Shown here: positions 55,274-62,521 of the stretch, in pieces
How the letters are laid out: each line of letters opens with the position of its first letter
How positions within the stretch are numbered: position 1 is the first letter of the stretch
Source: Pseudoalteromonas tunicata
GTDB lineage: Bacteria > Pseudomonadota > Gammaproteobacteria > Enterobacterales > Alteromonadaceae
DNA: 64,000 nucleotides
Reading direction: 5' to 3'
Assembly: GCF_002310815.1 (NCBI RefSeq)
Contig: NZ_CP011033.1
Location: 1-64,000, forward strand
Program-made: the position numbers and the translations under genes
The notes under the pieces: generated by a model
What the model saw: the letters and a program-made list of their open reading frames with translations, nothing else
Told to the model about the DNA's origin: nothing
The model's database searches: none

Positions 55274-57334
55274 ATGACACTGCGCCGCGCCTCTTTACTT
55301 GTTTATATGGCACTCTCATCCACGGCTGTGATGGCTGATAAATTAGCCAATATTGAACGTATTACCACCACAGCAACCCGAAGTGTGGGTAGTGCCACGC
55401 CATTGCCTTTTGTGATCAGCACGGTTTCACAACAACAATTAGCACTTATCGCGCCCACCCATATTGAACAGGTGCTCAAACAAATCGCAGGGGCGAATGT
55501 TCAGCATGGCAATGGCCAAGAATATTTACCCGCGCTGCGCTCGCCGGTGCTCTCGGGCGCGGGTGCGTGTGGCGGCATTTTAACCACAGAAGATGGCATT
55601 GCGCTTCGCGCGGCAGGATTTTGTAATATTAACGAACTCTTTGAAGCGCATACCGAAATGGCCGAGCGCATCGAAGTGCTCAAAGGGCCGGGATCTGCTT
55701 TGTATGGCTCGAATGCCGTGCATGGGGTGATCAATGTCATCACACCCGACAGTACACAAGACCGCGGCTTTGCGGGGCTCGATTTAGGTTCCTTTGGTTA
55801 TAAGCGGGCTAAGTTTCAACAAGGCCATGATATGGGTGACTCAGGCATTGGCATTAGCGCAAGTGTCACGCGTGATAGCGGTTATCGCGATGATGAAAGC
55901 GTCGAACAAGAAAAACTGAGCCTTCGCTATCGCCTTGAAACCGATGACCTTGCTGTGATGTCGGGGCTGACATTTACTCATCTTGATCAACAAACCGCAG
56001 GCTTTATAGAAGGGTTTGAAAGTTATAAAGACCGAGATGTAGCACAAAGTAATGCTTACCCTGATGCGTTTCGAAGTGCACAGGCACTGCGGGTTTGGTC
56101 GCAATTTACCTGGCAAGATGAGCGCAATACCTTAGTGCTCACCCCCTATTTTCGCGACCAGAACATGACCTTTTTTAAGCATTTTTTACCCGGTACACCG
56201 CTTGAAGAAAACGCCCAAACTGGGGCGGGGATACAATCCCTTTGGCGCTACCAAGAGGATGAAAATATCCAAATCGAACTGGGTTTTGATAGCGAATACA
56301 CTCAAGCCACCATGTTGCAATACCAACAAAACCCAACACAAGGCTCGGCGTTTTTAGTTGCGACAGTACCACAAGGCAAACACTATGATTACGAGGTTGC
56401 GAGCAGTTTGTACGCACCATTTTTTAATCTGCAGTGGCAATGGCAAGCACTAAGCATCGACGTTGGGGCGCGCTTTGAGCATTTAAGTTATGATTACGAA
56501 AATAATATGCAAGCAGGGCGTAACCGTGATGATGGCACACCTTGTGCCATGGGCGGGTGTCGTTATAGTCGCCCACAAAGTAGTGAAAATAGTTTTAGTA
56601 CTTGGTCGCCAAAACTGGGACTGAGCATGGTCCTAAACGACAATAACGTATTGTATAGCAATCTTTCAAAAGGTTATCGCGCCCCGCAAGCATCGGAGCT
56701 GTATCAGCTAGAGCGCAAACAAACCGTCGCCGATTTAGCACCCGAAACAGCAAGCAACTTAGAAATTGGCTTAAAGGGTAATATTGCAGCGTTAAGCTAT
56801 ATATTATCGGCTTATACCATGGATAAAAAGCAGGTTATTTTTCGCGACAGTGACTTTTTCACCATTAACGATGGCCAGTCCTCTCATCGAGGTGTTGAGG
56901 TAGAGTTTGAGTACGCAATTAATCTTGATTGGCAAATACGTTTTGCCGGCACGCATGCCAAGCACAAATACGAGTCTGATCAACAATTGGGTGAGATTAA
57001 TATCAAAGGCAACGAGATGGATACCGCCCCGCGTAACATAGCCAATGTGCAGTTAAATTGGCAACCAAGCGACACTATTAATACCTCGTTGGAGTGGCAT
57101 CATGTTAGCCGTTATTTCACCGATGCTGAAAATCGCCATGAGTATGAGGGGCACCAGTTACTGAATGTGCGCGTCAACTGGCAACCGACCGCACAACTGA
57201 GCCTGACATTACGTATTAATAACTTGGCCGATACCGCGTATGCCGATCGCGCTGATTACACTAGTTTTAGCGGCGATCGCTATTTTCCCGGCAAACCCCG
57301 ACATTTAGCGATGACCATGCAATATAGTTGGTAA
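55274..57334 (+). CDS. TonB-dependent receptor
   Basis: Outer-membrane receptor of 686 residues with signal peptide (to about VMAD). Plug motifs: ERITTTATRSVGS TonB box region, QVLKQIAGANV, ERIEVLKGPGSALYGSNAVHGVINVITP. The barrel ends ...HLAMTMQYSW. It resembles FepA/BtuB-class receptors more than the carbohydrate class at 49438. GC-rich codons (gcg, ctg, cgc) are commoner than in the neighbouring window genes, as in the GH97 gene, which suggests both were acquired together. Substrate not determined. Confidence 0.9.
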   Translation: MTLRRASLLVYMALSSTAVMADKLANIERITTTATRSVGSATPLPFVISTVSQQQLALIAPTHIEQVLKQIAGANVQHGNGQEYLPALRSPVLSGAGACGGILTTEDGIALRAAGFCNINELFEAHTEMAERIEVLKGPGSALYGSNAVHGVINVITPDSTQDRGFAGLDLGSFGYKRAKFQQGHDMGDSGIGISASVTRDSGYRDDESVEQEKLSLRYRLETDDLAVMSGLTFTHLDQQTAGFIEGFESYKDRDVAQSNAYPDAFRSAQALRVWSQFTWQDERNTLVLTPYFRDQNMTFFKHFLPGTPLEENAQTGAGIQSLWRYQEDENIQIELGFDSEYTQATMLQYQQNPTQGSAFLVATVPQGKHYDYEVASSLYAPFFNLQWQWQALSIDVGARFEHLSYDYENNMQAGRNRDDGTPCAMGGCRYSRPQSSENSFSTWSPKLGLSMVLNDNNVLYSNLSKGYRAPQASELYQLERKQTVADLAPETASNLEIGLKGNIAALSYILSAYTMDKKQVIFRDSDFFTINDGQSSHRGVEVEFEYAINLDWQIRFAGTHAKHKYESDQQLGEINIKGNEMDTAPRNIANVQLNWQPSDTINTSLEWHHVSRYFTDAENRHEYEGHQLLNVRVNWQPTAQLSLTLRINNLADTAYADRADYTSFSGDRYFPGKPRHLAMTMQYSW

Positions 57335-57350
57335 TGGTTCTTTGGCTGTT

Positions 57351-58106
57351 TGTAGGTGCAAGCCGGCTTTAGCCCGAAAGTTATTTAAAAGCCGTTTTCA
57401 AATAAACAACTGCTGTTAAATTAAAAAACTGCTTTTTAAATTAACACCATTGTCGTACTGGCGACGGCATTCAAAGAGAGGCTAGCGCTGATCCCTCTTT
57501 GGACACTTTCAGCGCCACCGACATCACGCTGTATTCTGCAAATAATCAATTGATGTGAACTCAACAGTAAAACAGGCATCAATTGTTTATTTTTAGGGCG
57601 TGATAACGGGGGAATTGTTAGCATCGGCGTGAACTTTGACGTTTACGTAGGTGCAAGCCTGCTTGCGAAGTCGAGCGTAGCTTGGCCGCTGTTGTAGGTA
57701 AGGCTTTAGCCCGACAGCTTTTTAAAAGCCGTTTTCAAATCAATAACTGTGTTTAGTTTTAAAAACCGCTTTTTAAATTAACATTGTTGTCGCGCGGGCG
57801 ACGGCAGCCAAGGGGAGGCTATCGCCGATCTCCCCTTAGAACCCCTCGGCGCCCCAGATTTTCAAAAAATAGGCAAACTGATCTTCAAAAATACATTTGA
57901 TGTGAACCATAACCGCTATCAATGCCTTAGCATGGCTTGCTCGACTTCCTGTCGCGCATTATTCATCAAATCTATTTTTTCAGGTTTGATTTAGGGGGGA
58001 ATTTGTTAGCATCGGCGTGAGCTTTGAGTTTTACGTAGGTGCAAGCCTGCTTGCGAAGGCGAGCGCAGCTCGGCCGCTGTTGTAGGTTGGGCTTTAGCCC
58101 GAAGTG
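57351..58106. repeat. Imperfect tandem repeats of about 340-390 bp
   Basis: The block TAGGTGCAAGCC...GGCTTTAGCCCGA recurs with starts at about 57352, 57647 and 58035; the last two are about 388 bp apart. Each of the first two units holds TTTAAAAGCCGTTTTCAAAT, CTTTTTAAATTAAC and a GTTAGCATCGGCGTGA end. No credible reading frame is present in the 772-bp stretch 57335-58106. The third unit runs into the IS91-like transposase remnant, so the repeats probably belong to its 5' side or record repeated insertions. Confidence 0.65.
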
Positions 58107-58378
58107 GTGAATTTTTACGGCGCTACTTACAGCATGTATTACCCAAAGGGTTTATGCGCATTCGCCACTATGGATTTTTAGCGAATGCGTGTCGAAAGCG
58201 AACACTCGCACTAATAAGAGCACTCGCGTCACAGACAGATAAACCGCTGAAACCAAAGAGAGCAAAAGAAACACAGCTACCTCATTGGCGGTGCCAAAAA
58301 TGTAAAACAGGCACACTGCGATTTATTGGCATCGTCACTGTTGATGAAGTGATGAATAAAGCAGAGCGAACGAGCTAG
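58104..58378 (+). pseudogene. IS91-family transposase, C-terminal remnant
   Basis: An open frame reads SGEFLRRYLQHVLPKGFM then RIRHYGFLANACRK, the signature end of IS91-type (HUH/Y2) transposases, then a C-terminal WRCQKCKTGTLRFIG zinc ribbon. About 90 of the usual 380 or more residues remain; the N-terminal two thirds are missing and the join lies in the GGCTTTAGCCCGA repeat. The upstream repeats may mark one-sided insertion by this element class. The transposase is not functional. Confidence 0.78.
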
Positions 58379-58690
58379 CGGCCACGCTTGCTTCGTCAAA
58401 TCAGAGGGTTAACCTGTTTAAGTGTTCAGGTAAGGTGACGCTGTGCCCAGGAAAAATAAGATTGCCTCAGCGCTAAAAATTAGGTGTAATGGGGACGTAA
58501 AAATGGCTGAGCCATGCAGGGAAGGCTAAGAAAACACCGTTAATCCGATAAAGTAAGCGTAATGTAGCCTACATCACGAAAAGCAAATTCCCATAGCATA
58601 AACAATACCCACTCAAACACCGAGCAGGTAGCGCCTCAGTCCAACAAGCGATTATGCAACACAAACAGCGTGTCGCATAAATACTAAATT
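58379..58690 (+). mobile_element. 3' end of the IS91-like element and possible attC
   Basis: No gene in this 312-bp stretch. Near its end GTCCAAC (58639-58645) and TTATGCAACAC...GTGTCGCATAA form a hairpin before the GTTAGCA at 58691. GTCCAAC fits the R'' consensus RYYYAAC of attC sites, yet the spacers are unequal, and an IS91-type terminal hairpin is an equally good reading. Confidence 0.4.
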
Positions 58691-58741
58691 GTTAGCATAC
58701 TTATTGTAGTTTCGGGCTGTAATACTATATGGAAATAATAA

Positions 58742-59701
58742 ATGAGATTTTTTAAGTTAAGTTTTCTTGGGGTATTTTTGACTGTGCTGTTAGCTTGTAC
58801 CGATAGCCCTCAACAAGCTGATCCAAACTTTATACCTAAAAATACCCACAAAACTTTTTCTCAAAACAATAGTCCTGTTGTAGTTGTAGATGAAGCACAC
58901 AATAATTTCCTAACAGCAAGTGGACGATATAGCCCATTTGTGCAGGTTCTTGAAAGCGATGGTTATACCGTTCGGCCGAATAGCAGCCGCTTTTCATTAG
59001 CCACACTACATGATGCTGATTTATTGGTTATTGCCAATGCGTTAGATAGAAATAGAAAAGACTGGAATCCACCTTTTACTGAAGCATTAAACAATGAAGA
59101 AGTTTTAAGTATTAAAAAGTGGGTCTTGGAAGGTGGAGCGCTTTTATTAATCGCAGACCATGCACCTTTTCCCCGTGTTATTGAAAATTTAGCGCGTGAA
59201 TTTGGCTTTGAATTTAGTAACGGTCATGTCGGTAATGCGATGTTTCGCGCTAGGGACAAGACGCTCGCTGAACATCCCATTACGTCTAAAACCCGGCAGC
59301 TAGAGCAAAATTTTTATCCAGCTACCGCTGCACCTGAAATGCCAGAAATAACTATGCAACCTAATCGTATAGAGCAGGTTAAAACCTTTGGCGGCTCAGC
59401 TTTCAAAACTCCGCCTGAGGCTACTTCACTTTTAAATCTTGGTGAAGGGGCTGTTTCTATAGTTCCTGATGTGCCTTTTCAAGTGAATGCTGATACTGCA
59501 AGGGTGCCTGTGCAAGGTTGGAGTCAAGGTGCTGTACTGGAGGTCGGTAAAGGTCGAATAGCTGTATTTGCTGAGGGTATGATGTTTTCATCTCAACTAG
59601 ATACTAAAACAGGGAAAACATTTGGATTAGCGTCTAAAGGTGCTGAACAAAATGAAGAGTTTCTATTAAATGTTATGGGTTGGCTTGCAGGTGCCATTTA
59701 A
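58742..59701 (+). CDS. Cassette 1: lipoprotein with DUF4350-like domain
   Basis: Lipoprotein of 319 residues with a signal peptide and lipobox LLAC (Cys near 19). The body has VVVDEAHNNFLTASGRYSPF, VLEGGALLLIADHAPF and GKGRIAVFAEGMMF, a GATase1/ThuA-like alpha/beta pattern seen in DUF4350 proteins. It lies on the plus strand between a GTTAGCA core (58691) and the attC at 59721, so it is a gene cassette. Function unknown; the surface location may suit adaptation to a local condition. Confidence 0.8.
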   Translation: MRFFKLSFLGVFLTVLLACTDSPQQADPNFIPKNTHKTFSQNNSPVVVVDEAHNNFLTASGRYSPFVQVLESDGYTVRPNSSRFSLATLHDADLLVIANALDRNRKDWNPPFTEALNNEEVLSIKKWVLEGGALLLIADHAPFPRVIENLAREFGFEFSNGHVGNAMFRARDKTLAEHPITSKTRQLEQNFYPATAAPEMPEITMQPNRIEQVKTFGGSAFKTPPEATSLLNLGEGAVSIVPDVPFQVNADTARVPVQGWSQGAVLEVGKGRIAVFAEGMMFSSQLDTKTGKTFGLASKGAEQNEEFLLNVMGWLAGAI

Positions 59702-59720
59702 CAGTGCGAGTCGAAAAGTA

Positions 59721-59765
59721 TGCTAACAAAGCATTGCACCGGACAAGCCGGTGAATGCGGCGTTA
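59721..59765 (+). other. attC site of cassette 1 (interrupted)
   Basis: R'' TGCTAAC, spacer AAA, arm GCATTGCACCGG, loop ACAAG, arm CCGGTGAATGC, spacer GGC, then GTTA. The arms pair with one extra-helical G, as in attC sites. AAGTATGCTAAC at its start is the exact complement of GTTAGCATACTT at the left end of cassette 1. The right core is cut after GTTA by the group II intron and resumes with TAA at 61686. Confidence 0.8.
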
Positions 59766-60285
59766 GTGCGTCAAGCGAAGCTTGATGCATCTTGCAGGGT
59801 GCAAGTCCCTGTCGGGTAAGGTTTAACTCACCACCCGTATCGAGTGTTGCGCCTATGGCGGAGCTGTTTTTTTTTCAGCGAACAAGATAGGTGAAGCGTA
59901 CACAGAGAATTAAGTAGGCCACAGGGGATCCGTGTCCCTGAAGTGCTGAGATCGCTCCGATAAATACAGTCTGACTGACGAGGTTTGTAACGCCACTGAA
60001 GTCCAAGCAAAGCAACCGTAATGAGTGAGGTTGTGGCGAGTCAGCGGAGTTATTAAGCCGTGGCATGTTTAAAGAGATGCATCAGGAACTTGAGAGAGCC
60101 AAAGGTGTTCCGCAAGGACGCGGTAGGGAAGCTAAGTCAAAAGCAAGGCCAACGATGACCCTTTGGCAGTCAGACCAGTTCGTAGTAGTTTGAGACGGGA
60201 AAGCCGATCACATGGCGAAGGGGCTGGCAGTTATATCACGTGTTTAGCAGACACATAGGCCGGACAATGTAGGGCTGGACTCACT

Positions 60286-61575
60286 ATGATAACCGAACTA
60301 AACGCGATCACATTTAAATCACAGCGCCACCCCAAACACAGGTTTCAGAACTTATACGGATTACTAAGGGAAGATTTCCTGTATCAAAGTTGGGGTCAGC
60401 TCAATAAACAAGCAGCCGCTGGTATTGATGGCATCACCATGCCTGCTTATCAGCAGCAACTTGTTGGCAACATTACTCGACTGAGCGATGCCCTGAAGCA
60501 TAAGCGCTTTCGAGCCAATGACATCAAACGTGTCTTTATTCCCAAAGCAAATGGCAAACAGAGACCGCTGGGCTTGCCCACGGTGGATGATAAATTGGTG
60601 CAACAAGGCGTGAGCCAGATATTGCAAAGTATCTGGGAAGCGGATTTTCTGCCCAATAGCTATGGCTACCGACCGAATAAAAGCGCCCATCAAGCGGTGC
60701 ACAGTTTAGCGTTGAATCTTCAGTTTAAAGGATACGGTTACATTGTGGAGGCTGACATTAAAGGCTTCTTCAACAACCTTGATCACAACTGGCTGATGAA
60801 GATGCTCAAACAACGCATTGATGACAAAGCCATGCTGAGTTTAATCAGCCAATGGCTTAAAGCCCGCATAAAATCACCTGAAGGGGTATTTGAATACCCG
60901 AAAAGCGGTACGCCGCAAGGGGGGATCATTAGCCCGGTACTGGCGAACATCTACCTGCATTACGCACTCGACTTATGGTTTGAAAAGAAAGTAAAACCCC
61001 GAATGCGTGGCCGCGCGATGCTCATCCGGTACGCCGATGATTTTGTGTGTGCGTTTCAGTACGCCAACGATGCTGAGCGATTTTACGAGGTGCTGCCAAA
61101 ACGACTTAAGAAATTCAATTTAGAAGTGGCAGAGGAGAAAACCTCACTGCTACGATTTAGTCGATTTCACCCGAGTCGAAAACGGCAATTTGTGTTTCTT
61201 GGTTTTGCCTTTTACTGGGCAAAAGATGCACAGGGAAAACCTCGACTCAGGCGGCGAACAGGGGCGGAAAAGCACCGCGCCAGCATGAGCGAGTTTTACC
61301 AATACATCAAAGCCAAGCGGTCAAACAAGCTCAACACTTGGATGCCGCAACTGAAACGCAAACTGATGGGATACCGAAATTACTTTGGCCTGCCAGACAA
61401 CAGCTGCAGCCTTGATAGATTGTACAGTTATGTGTTGCACAGTTTATACAAATGGCTGAATAGGCGCAGTGGCAGACGCAGTTACAATTGGAGTAATTTC
61501 AAGAAGATGCTAATGTATTATGCAATTGAGCGACCAAGAGTGAGTAAGCGATTTATTCACGTAGATTGGTACTAG
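60286..61575 (+). CDS. Group II intron-encoded reverse transcriptase/maturase
   Basis: Protein of 429 residues with RT motifs (VFIPKANGKQRPLGLP, ADIKGFFNNLDH, GTPQGGIISPVLANIYLHY, RYADDFVCAF with the catalytic YADD) followed by a maturase X domain (from about residue 335). No HNH endonuclease domain, so it would need a nick or single-stranded target, which suits insertion at folded attC DNA. It appears intact. Confidence 0.93.
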   Translation: MITELNAITFKSQRHPKHRFQNLYGLLREDFLYQSWGQLNKQAAAGIDGITMPAYQQQLVGNITRLSDALKHKRFRANDIKRVFIPKANGKQRPLGLPTVDDKLVQQGVSQILQSIWEADFLPNSYGYRPNKSAHQAVHSLALNLQFKGYGYIVEADIKGFFNNLDHNWLMKMLKQRIDDKAMLSLISQWLKARIKSPEGVFEYPKSGTPQGGIISPVLANIYLHYALDLWFEKKVKPRMRGRAMLIRYADDFVCAFQYANDAERFYEVLPKRLKKFNLEVAEEKTSLLRFSRFHPSRKRQFVFLGFAFYWAKDAQGKPRLRRRTGAEKHRASMSEFYQYIKAKRSNKLNTWMPQLKRKLMGYRNYFGLPDNSCSLDRLYSYVLHSLYKWLNRRSGRRSYNWSNFKKMLMYYAIERPRVSKRFIHVDWY

Positions 61576-61612
61576 GAGCGTGTTGATTTACACGCGTGAA
61601 TATATAACTGAA

Positions 61613-61645
61613 GAGCCGGATGCGGTAATTCCGCACGTCCGGATC
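61613..61645 (+). ncRNA. Group II intron domain V
   Basis: GAGCCGGATGCGG, a short loop, then TCCGCACGTCCGGATC: a 34-nt-class hairpin with the catalytic AGC at 61614-61616. Domain VI follows to 61685. Confidence 0.85.
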
Positions 61646-61706
61646 TGTGTGGGGTCGGCCCAGTAATGGGTCGCTCTACCACGATTAACCCATCACGGAC
61701 GTTAGT

Positions 61707-62093
61707 TTGAGAATTTTAATTTCATTTTTTCTAATCATATTCGCAAGCGATTGTTATGCTTGTTTTGTTCCGCCAGAAGGACTGAGCGACGAGCATAAAC
61801 TCACCTTTGCTGGAAATGTTGGGGTTGGGATTGTACTGTTTTTGTTTGCGTTATTATGTCGATATTTCAGCCAAAAGTCGCGGCTTTGGGTGCCTGCTGT
61901 ATTTGGGCTTTCTCTGGGCTACATACCGGCTGTTATGTATTTCCTTTTCATAGAAGGTATAGCTGGACCTGGCGGAGCGTGTGGGAGACCCGAGCTACTA
62001 GAGATGGGTAGCGTCATTCTGGTTAGCTTTTCAATTTTGGCTGGCTATGAGCTATTCAATTGGCTTAGGCTTCGGCGTAAAAATGGGTTATAA
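61707..62093 (+). CDS. Cassette 2: small exported membrane protein
   Basis: Not recognised. The 128-residue protein begins with a signal-type segment (MRILISFFLIIFASDCYA), then three hydrophobic helices and a Gly/Pro-rich loop (IEGIAGPGGACGRPE). The start is a TTG seven bases after CGGA. Its stop overlaps the R'' box of attC2, as is usual in cassettes. Its upstream end is the junction after intron excision. Confidence 0.7.
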   Translation: MRILISFFLIIFASDCYACFVPPEGLSDEHKLTFAGNVGVGIVLFLFALLCRYFSQKSRLWVPAVFGLSLGYIPAVMYFLFIEGIAGPGGACGRPELLEMGSVILVSFSILAGYELFNWLRLRRKNGL

Positions 62094-62168
62094 CAAGTTA
62101 AAGCAGCGGAAAACCACTCGCTGCCTGCGCCAAAACGCTCGCGTTTTCCGCTGTTTAAAGCGTTAAGT
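62088..62168 (+). other. attC site of cassette 2
   Basis: R'' TTATAAC, R' GTTAAGT, 81 bp. AAGCAGCGGAAAAC pairs with GTTTTCCGCTG-TTT around a variable loop. ATGGGTTATAAC is the complement of the rejoined left end of cassette 2. Confidence 0.88.
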
Positions 62169-62177
62169 GTCCAAACT

Positions 62178-62390
62178 ATGAAAGCAACTATTTGCGCATT
62201 AATCGATAATCCGGGTGAGGTAGAACTAACTGAAAGCTGGCTTGAAGCTAATCGGAAAGTATTGTGCTTTGTATCTGAACAAAACGCATGTGGTTGTTGT
62301 GTCATGGGTTGGGATATTGAAGGCCCAGACGAAATCGTTTCTACTCTTCCAAATCATATTTCAGCGAGCAGCAAATGGACATCGAGCTAA
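62178..62390 (+). CDS. Cassette 3: small hypothetical protein
   Basis: Not recognised. A 70-residue protein with four cysteines, a NACGCCVMGWDIEGPDE segment and an acidic N-terminal half. No signal peptide or membrane helix. No strong ribosome site lies before the ATG, which is common in cassettes where the upstream promoter and read-through drive expression. Bounded by attC2 and attC3 on its own cassette of about 300 bp. Confidence 0.6.
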   Translation: MKATICALIDNPGEVELTESWLEANRKVLCFVSEQNACGCCVMGWDIEGPDEIVSTLPNHISASSKWTSS

Positions 62391-62394
62391 AAAC

Positions 62395-62472
62395 ACTTAA
62401 CAAGCGCAGGCTGTCGGAACGCCTTTCCGCTCCTTCGTCGCTACAAGTCGTCCGCAGCTGCGGGCGTTATGT
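62395..62472 (+). other. attC site of cassette 3
   Basis: R'' ACTTAAC (fits RYYYAAC), R' GTTATGT, 78 bp, with CGCAGGCTG and CAGCTGCGGGCG arms. CACTTAAC is the complement of GTTAAGTG at the start of cassette 3. Confidence 0.85.
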
Positions 62473-62521
62473 GCTTCGGAGCACTGGCATCTTTAATTGA
62501 CGAATGACGAAAGGGATTTAA

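Larger units (their letters stand above)
59766..61685 (+). mobile_element. Group II intron inserted in a cassette junction
   Basis: Starts GTGCG and ends AT, the usual boundary bases. The 5' part (59766-60285) is a structured non-coding region, then the reverse transcriptase gene, domain V (61613-61645) and domain VI. Boundaries are fixed by the cassette logic: joining GTTA (59762-59765) to TAACCCAT (61686-61693) yields GTTATAACCCAT, the exact complement of the attC of the same cassette (62083-62094). The 5' exon ends in the attC hairpin. Intron class not assigned; a C-type lineage is likely. Confidence 0.85.

Noticed and set aside
57436..57624. Short open frame on the minus strand in the repeat region
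   Set aside because: It falls inside the tandem repeats, is not kept open in the second unit, and looks like chance coding of the repeat.
58379..58690. Integron integrase or attI next to the array
   Set aside because: No reading frame in this stretch and no integrase gene elsewhere in the window; the primary recombination site must be outside or lost.
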